Shown piece after piece: positions 60,033 to 64,000 of a stretch of DNA of 64,000 bases. How positions within the stretch are numbered: the first letter of the stretch is position 1; each line of letters opens with the position of its first letter. The notes below the pieces were generated by a model. That model was not told the origin of the DNA. It did no database searches and worked only from the letters and a program-made list of their open reading frames with translations. This DNA comes from an uncultured Bacteroidales bacterium. GTDB lineage: Bacteria > Bacteroidota > Bacteroidia > Bacteroidales > Bacteroidaceae. The position numbers and the translations under genes are program-made. The stretch spans positions 1-64,000 of the forward strand of contig CADCGD010000015.1 in NCBI GenBank assembly GCA_902800925.1, given 5' to 3'.

Positions 60033-61106
60033 TCATACATTTTGTTGCTCTCTCACCCAGGCTGTAACAGTCAGCCCCGTTCGCTGTTTGAAAGCTGTGC
60101 TGAACGTACTGTAGCTATGATAGCCGCTCTCCAGAGACAGTTGTTGGGCGGTAACAGTGCGTTCCTCGCCCTGAGCCTTGCGGTAGAGCTCAATGAAGTG
60201 GTCGATACGCAGGCGATTGATGTAAGCATTATACGTCTCGCCCTTGGCGGCAAAATAGGCACTCAGATAGGTGCGGTTGGTGTCTATGGCCTTGGCCAGT
60301 TGCGCAAGCGTCAGGTCATGCTGCAGGTAGAGCTGAGGCGCTTCGCAGTACTGAGCCAGCAGGGAGCCAATCAGTACGTCTTCCTCGTCTTCTGTTTTTT
60401 CTGCCTCCTCTACCACCAGTGTCTGCAACGTCTCCACGCGCCACACCACAAAACCGATAATTACCAGCGTCAGCACCTGAGCCAGATACTCTACGGCAAG
60501 AGCGCCCTCGTTGGTGGTATAGACCACATAGACCAGCAAGATGCAGGCCAACAGCAGCAGGCTCTGCCACAGTTCCTTATGTTCCAGGTCAGCAAAGTTG
60601 TCGGCCAGCCAACGGCCATACTTCCTGAGCGCATATACATAATATATAATAAAAAGGAAAGCAAGCAACAGGCTGTAACCCTCGACAAACCATTCAAAAT
60701 TGTCGTTGCGGGTGGAGATAGACACCACTGCCACAGCTACGAAGGGAAGCATTGCTACGGCTACAGGCCACAATGGTCGCCGTCGGTCTTGCAGCATGCG
60801 TAGCAAGACGCACATCATCAGCGGAACGAAGGTCACACGGTCCAGTGTGATGGCAACAATGTTACGTACCAGCTGATCGTCCGTCAGCCAAACCGTGCCG
60901 AGTAGCGCCCACCATACATGACTTGCGGCCACCGATGTCAGGAATGCTGCTGCCCAGCGGCGCAGCTCCTTCGGTGACTCCATGTTTTGGTTGATAGCGT
61001 TGCCGCTTCTCAGCCAGAGGTACACCGCGGCCAGCAATGCCATCATCGCAGCCCCACCATAGAGCATGATGAAAAACATATCGCGCAGGCCTTCGTGTTC
61101 GTACAT
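60033..61106 (-). CDS. Membrane-bound AraC-family transcriptional regulator
   Basis: 357 residues. The first 215 have about seven hydrophobic helices (for example FFIMLYGGAAMMALLAAVYLWL, VAMLPFVAVAVVSIS). The last 100 form the two helix-turn-helix motifs of AraC proteins (LAKAIDTNRTYLSAYFA; SLESGYHSYSTFSTAFK). This layout is frequent in Prevotella and would sense a membrane or external cue and act at the DNA while anchored. It starts ten bases after a small AraC-type gene, so the two are co-transcribed. Confidence 0.88.
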   Translation of the reverse strand: MYEHEGLRDMFFIMLYGGAAMMALLAAVYLWLRSGNAINQNMESPKELRRWAAAFLTSVAASHVWWALLGTVWLTDDQLVRNIVAITLDRVTFVPLMMCVLLRMLQDRRRPLWPVAVAMLPFVAVAVVSISTRNDNFEWFVEGYSLLLAFLFIIYYVYALRKYGRWLADNFADLEHKELWQSLLLLACILLVYVVYTTNEGALAVEYLAQVLTLVIIGFVVWRVETLQTLVVEEAEKTEDEEDVLIGSLLAQYCEAPQLYLQHDLTLAQLAKAIDTNRTYLSAYFAAKGETYNAYINRLRIDHFIELYRKAQGEERTVTAQQLSLESGYHSYSTFSTAFKQRTGLTVTAWVREQQNV

Positions 61107-61116
61107 GCTATCTCAA

Positions 61117-61461
61117 TTACTTATTTTCGATTTCCAACCCCCTATACTTCTTGGGCGTCATACCATACTTCTGCTTGAACTGCTCGCGCAGATTGGGAGC
61201 AGTGAAACCGACCTGACTAGCAACATCAGAGAGTTTCATCTCAGGATGATTGACGATGAGTTCGCAGGCTTTCTCCATGCGGATAGCGTTGATGTACTGT
61301 GGGAAAGACATGCCGTCGGCATGAAGGTTCAACAGGTCGTTAAGGTGATGGCGACTGATGCGAAAACGCTTCATAACGTCTTCACGCATCAAACCTACCT
61401 CGGCATAGAGCCGTTCCTTTCGGATGGTAGTATCAATGGTCTCAAAGAGATCTTTGCACAT
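61117..61461 (-). CDS. Small AraC-type DNA-binding protein
   Basis: 114 residues, consisting only of a short helical lead (1-20) and both AraC helix-turn-helix motifs (MKRFRISRHHLNDLLNL; LSDVASQVGFTAPNLREQFKQKYG). No ligand or membrane domain is present, unlike most AraC members. It is the first gene of a two-gene unit with the membrane AraC regulator, with a -7 box at 61485-61492. It could form mixed dimers with its neighbour. Confidence 0.88.
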   Translation of the reverse strand: MCKDLFETIDTTIRKERLYAEVGLMREDVMKRFRISRHHLNDLLNLHADGMSFPQYINAIRMEKACELIVNHPEMKLSDVASQVGFTAPNLREQFKQKYGMTPKKYRGLEIENK

Positions 61462-61484
61462 ATCGGTTTGTGATTATTTTTTTG

Positions 61485-61492
61485 CAAAGATA
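61485..61492 (-). promoter_or_regulatory. -7 promoter box for the AraC pair
   Basis: Minus-strand TATCTTTG, 24 bases upstream of the small regulator's start codon. Confidence 0.55.
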
Positions 61493-61523
61493 TACAAAAA
61501 GTAATAGAAACGGAAGAAAAGAT

Positions 61524-61559
61524 ATGCACGAATTTGGGCTTAGGACCAAATTTGTGCAT
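61524..61559. promoter_or_regulatory. 14-bp inverted repeat in a divergent promoter region
   Basis: ATGCACGAATTTGG and CCAAATTTGTGCAT pair at 13 of 14 positions around 8 bases, just upstream of the AraC-pair promoter. As neither flanking gene ends here, an operator is more likely than a terminator. Confidence 0.55.
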
Positions 61560-61571
61560 CAGAAGGTGTGT

Positions 61572-61645
61572 TTTTGTAAATTCTGAAACTGCTTTTGTAA
61601 ATTCTGAAACTAACGTTTAGGGAATTCCCCCTCACGGTTTAGGGA
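61572..61645 (+). promoter_or_regulatory. Two pairs of direct repeats with 21-bp spacing
   Basis: TTTTGTAAATTCTGAAACT occurs at 61572 and 61593; ACGTTTAGGGA and ACGGTTTAGGGA occur at 61613 and 61634. All lie about two helical turns apart, upstream of a TTTG/TACCTTTG promoter. AACGTTTAG (61612-61620) fits the published LytTR-site consensus. Confidence 0.55.
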
Positions 61646-61675
61646 TTATCCTTTGCATCATCACCGTTTTCTTCC

Positions 61676-61683
61676 TACCTTTG
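61676..61683 (+). promoter_or_regulatory. -7 promoter box for the Gly/Ser/His-rich protein
   Basis: TACCTTTG with TTTG 20 bases upstream (61652-61655); the start codon is 28 bases downstream. Confidence 0.65.
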
Positions 61684-61710
61684 CAGCGAGAACATTAAAC
61701 AACTGCGATT

Positions 61711-62703
61711 ATGAAAAAGATGATGATAGCCCTTTTAGCAATGCTGACGATAGCAGCATCGGGCAAGGCAATGAGTTACGAACAGGCTCGCAACGAGGCA
61801 CTGTTCCTGACCGATAAAATGGCTTACGAGCTGAACCTCACCGACGAACAGTATGAGGCCGCCTACGAAATCAACCTCGACTACCTGATGGGTGTGACGA
61901 GCTACGACGATGTCTATGGCGACTACTGGGAGCGCCGCAACCGCGACCTGAGCTACATTCTGCTCGACGCACAGTGGCAGGCATACATCGCAGCCAGCTA
62001 CTTCTACCGCCCACTGTACTGGAGCGCAGGTTATTGGCACTTCGGCATCTATGCCCGCTATCCGCACCGTGACTACTTCTACTTCGGACGTCCGGCATTC
62101 TATGCTACCTATCGTGGTGCACACGCCTGGCATCTTCACGGCACGCACGGATACTACTATAACCACCGTCACCACTTCCGTCCGGCAGCAGGACGCGTCC
62201 ACTTCGGCATGCACGACCGCTGGAACCGCGGCGACTTCCATCGCCATCATGGTGGAACGGTAGGCCGTCATGGGGGTACGAGCAGACCTCACGGAGGTTC
62301 AATAGGAAATCACGGTGGTACAAGCAGACCTCACGGAGGTTCAATAGGCAACCACGGCACCAGCGATCGTCGTTTGGGGAACTTCGGCGGTTCACGCACC
62401 AGTTCGACCCGCACAACGGTCAACAACACCAACAATCAGCATAGCGGATCATTCAGCGGAAGTCGTAGCAGCAGCTCATTCGGTGGTAGTCGTAGCAACG
62501 GTTCATTTGGTAGCAGCCGTAGCAGCGGTTCATTCAGCGGAAGCCGTAGTGGTGGCAGCAACAGCAGCACTACCCGCGGAAGTTTTGGAGGAGGCAGTCG
62601 CAGCAGTGGCGGTTTCGGAAGCGGTCATAGCGGAGGCAGCCGCGGCAGTGGCAGCCATGGCGGCGGAAGCCGAAGCGGCGGTTCTTTCGGCAGTCGTCGT
62701 TAA
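61711..62703 (+). CDS. Exported protein with Gly/Ser/His-rich repeats
   Basis: 330 residues: signal peptide (about 1-20), a folded part (21-150) rich in Tyr and Trp (SYFYRPLYWSAGYWHFGIYARY), a His-rich stretch (150-220, with repeats of GGTSRPHGGSIGNH) and a Ser/Gly/Arg tail (about 230-330). It recalls small exported proteins seen in Prevotella but I cannot name the family. The disordered tail could bind polymers or metal. Its promoter has phased repeats. The last 174 bases overlap the antisense reading frame of the phosphatase gene. Confidence 0.8.
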   Translation: MKKMMIALLAMLTIAASGKAMSYEQARNEALFLTDKMAYELNLTDEQYEAAYEINLDYLMGVTSYDDVYGDYWERRNRDLSYILLDAQWQAYIAASYFYRPLYWSAGYWHFGIYARYPHRDYFYFGRPAFYATYRGAHAWHLHGTHGYYYNHRHHFRPAAGRVHFGMHDRWNRGDFHRHHGGTVGRHGGTSRPHGGSIGNHGGTSRPHGGSIGNHGTSDRRLGNFGGSRTSSTRTTVNNTNNQHSGSFSGSRSSSSFGGSRSNGSFGSSRSSGSFSGSRSGGSNSSTTRGSFGGGSRSSGGFGSGHSGGSRGSGSHGGGSRSGGSFGSRR

Positions 62704-63234
62704 GATACGCACCTCAGCATTCATCATACGCTGTACCTCACGCATGGTACAACCGGCATAGACAGCCAACAAGGCTTTGTTTAGAATGCCATGACCTACG
62801 GCCACCACCCGTTTCCCCGGGTAGGTGGTCGTTATCTGTTGCAGGAAGTCGGCGGAACGTTGCAGCAGGGCTTGCTCGCTCTCGATATCGTCGGGCCACA
62901 CCTCGCCTTTCAGGTCGGGAATAAAGCGACCGGTAAAGCTACCCCAGTCGCGCTCACGGAGCAGAGGAGTGGTCCTCACGGGTAAACCATGAGGCGCAGC
63001 AATGATTTCGGCAGTCTGTATGGCACGGCGTAGGTCACTGGCAACAATGGCGTCAATGGGCTCATCAGCCAGTCGGCGGGCCACCTGTTCAGCTTGTTCC
63101 CTACCCCGCTCGTTGAGACAGCCCTGCGTCTGGCCCTGCATAATCTGGCGGGCATTGTCAACGGTCTCACCGTGACGTACTAAGAAGAGAGTGGTTGCGC
63201 CACTCTCTTCTGCTTTTCTGTCTTCATTTAACAT
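62530..63234 (-). CDS. Histidine phosphatase (phosphoglycerate mutase-like) with an odd C-terminal tail
   Basis: 234 residues from ATG 63234. The core has LVRHGETVDNARQIMQGQ, ASDLRRAIQTA, the acidic RERDWGSFTGR and VVAVGHGILNK, a complete histidine-phosphatase active site. The family usually ends near the RMMNAEVRIL stretch (about 180). Here no stop occurs and the frame continues for about 55 residues of Ala/Ser/Thr read antisense from the Gly/Ser-rich gene. The tail is probably a by-product of a lost stop. The start overlaps the udk stop. Confidence 0.85.
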   Translation of the reverse strand: MLNEDRKAEESGATTLFLVRHGETVDNARQIMQGQTQGCLNERGREQAEQVARRLADEPIDAIVASDLRRAIQTAEIIAAPHGLPVRTTPLLRERDWGSFTGRFIPDLKGEVWPDDIESEQALLQRSADFLQQITTTYPGKRVVAVGHGILNKALLAVYAGCTMREVQRMMNAEVRILTTTAERTAASASAAMAATAAAASAMTASETATAATASSKTSAGSAAVAATTTASAE

Positions 63235-63841
63235 TGGTAACAATGCCCTCAATATACGTTTTGAGAATATGGATACCCGTCTTGTTGTCGCCGCCCCAGG
63301 GAATGATGAGGTCGGCAAACTTCTTCGTGGGTTCGATGAACTGTTCGTGCATAGGCTTGAGCACCTTCTCATAGCGGTCCAGCACCATATCGACGGTACG
63401 TCCACGCTCTACCACATCGCGACGGATGTTACGGATGAGGCGCACGTCGTTGTCCGTATCCACGAAAATCTTGAGGTCCATCATGTCGCGCAACTTCTTA
63501 TAATGCAGCGTCATAATGCCCTCCAGAATGATGACGGGCTTGGGTTCCACATGTACGGTCTCCGGCAGACGATTGGAGATGATATACGAGTAGGTGGGCT
63601 GTTCAACGGCCTGCCCGTTCTTGAGCATCTTGATATGCTCAGTGAGCAACTTCCAATCGAAAGCGTCGGGGTGGTCGAAGTTGATAGACTTACGCTCCTC
63701 GTCGGTCAGTCCCGTCGTATCGTTATAATACGAGTCCAATGGGATTATTGCTGCACAATGGGGAGGCAGCACGCTAGCAATTCTCTTGACGACGGTGGTC
63801 TTTCCAGAGCCTGTACCGCCTGCAATTCCGATAATGTACAT
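63224..63841 (-). CDS. udk: Uridine kinase
   Basis: A 205-residue nucleoside kinase that phosphorylates uridine and cytidine in pyrimidine salvage. It has the P-loop GIAGGTGSGKTTV, the substrate Asp in IPLDSYYND, and FDHPDAFDW, typical of Udk. Its stop lies inside the start of the phosphatase gene (11-base overlap), and it begins close behind the next upstream gene's stop. Co-transcription of the three is likely. Confidence 0.95.
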   Translation of the reverse strand: MYIIGIAGGTGSGKTTVVKRIASVLPPHCAAIIPLDSYYNDTTGLTDEERKSINFDHPDAFDWKLLTEHIKMLKNGQAVEQPTYSYIISNRLPETVHVEPKPVIILEGIMTLHYKKLRDMMDLKIFVDTDNDVRLIRNIRRDVVERGRTVDMVLDRYEKVLKPMHEQFIEPTKKFADLIIPWGGDNKTGIHILKTYIEGIVTNVK

Positions 63842-63843
63842 TA

Positions 63844-64000
63844 TTATTTTTGTTCTTTTACGAGATATACCAGTGTGGGCAGGTGGTCACTATAGCCATT
63901 GAGCCATACACCACCAGCATGGGTTCGAAGGGTATTGCCCTTGTAGCGGCCTTCCTGCTGGAACAGGTAGTCGCGACGGAAAATTATGGGCTGGTACAAC
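63844..64000 (-). CDS. Endonuclease/exonuclease/phosphatase family protein, C-terminal part (partial)
   Basis: The leftward frame entering from the right edge reads LYQPIIFRRDYLFQQEG and then GVWLNGYSDHLPTLVYLVKEQK before TAA at 63844-63846. The GYSDHLP motif is the final active-site block of the EEP fold (Ser-Asp-His). Only about 51 residues are visible, so neither length nor substrate can be judged. It is two bases upstream of udk on the same strand. Confidence 0.75.
   Translation of the reverse strand, partial: LYQPIIFRRDYLFQQEGRYKGNTLRTHAGGVWLNGYSDHLPTLVYLVKEQK

Noticed and set aside
62483-62761. 92-codon Ala/Val-rich rightward frame
   Set aside because: It is an out-of-frame reading of the Gly/Ser repeats of the exported protein.

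Overview
The window looks like a chromosomal segment of a Bacteroidales bacterium, most likely Prevotellaceae. The evidence is family content (DUF4369 lipoprotein, DUF5686 outer-membrane protein, DUF5117-type metzincin, VirE/VapE plus HU-like pair, an AddAB-like pair, short RpoD-type sigma factor, eukaryote-like branching enzyme) and the promoters: nearly every well-placed upstream region carries the Bacteroidetes -7 box TAnnTTTG, often TACCTTTG, with a TTTG/TTG about 20 bases upstream. Most of it is ordinary core genome in short operons, with no rRNA, no prophage, no CRISPR and one tRNA.

Layout. 1-324 is the N-terminus of a HlyD-type secretion adaptor. 360-830 holds gene remnants around a palindrome. 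859-6490 is a leftward operon (DUF4369 lipoprotein, dihydroorotase, stand-alone MetH activation domain, metallophosphoesterase, acyltransferase, SDR). divIC and a small membrane protein diverge from dnaX at about 7.4 kb; asnA and tRNA-Arg(CCG) follow. 10.66-15.38 kb is a leftward operon of dapA plus a partner-switching module (SpoIIE-type phosphatase, RsbW-like kinase, STAS protein, HATPase protein lacking a phospho-acceptor His). 15.5-19.2 kb has glgB, yhcH and a MORN protein. 19.2-23.9 kb has a 5'-truncated kdsB, a 5'-nucleotidase, nudC and a MORN-GH25 lysozyme. Then come trmN6, a large metzincin, lon-tgt-lptF/G, a DEAD helicase, a broken rpoD, a DUF5686 protein and addA-addB. 42.9-45.6 kb is an MFS/panB/HAD operon. 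45.8-48.7 kb is a small island with a VirE/VapE primase-helicase-like gene and an HU-like gene. The rest has rubredoxin, an SDR, ccsA, a His-rich TonB receptor with a Cys/His membrane protein, pepD, a GH2 glycosidase, a Nudix hydrolase, an S66 homologue lacking its catalytic residues, two AraC regulators, a Gly/Ser/His-rich exported protein, a histidine phosphatase and udk.

The most unusual content is not a gene. About 20 short arrays of very different sequence share a strict 7-bp period. They lie between genes and, in frame, inside seven proteins. One class (TCACCCC/TCACCTC) reads as the same open heptapeptide in all three frames. Smaller sets of 8- and 9-bp arrays and REP-like palindromes also enter coding sequence. 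The VapE gene is bracketed by about 71-bp inverted repeats built from GACTGACA units and preceded by three helically phased palindromes.

Two normally essential genes, rpoD and kdsB, have lost short segments. This is either real decay with second copies elsewhere or an assembly error. All family assignments come from reading the sequence; no database search was run.
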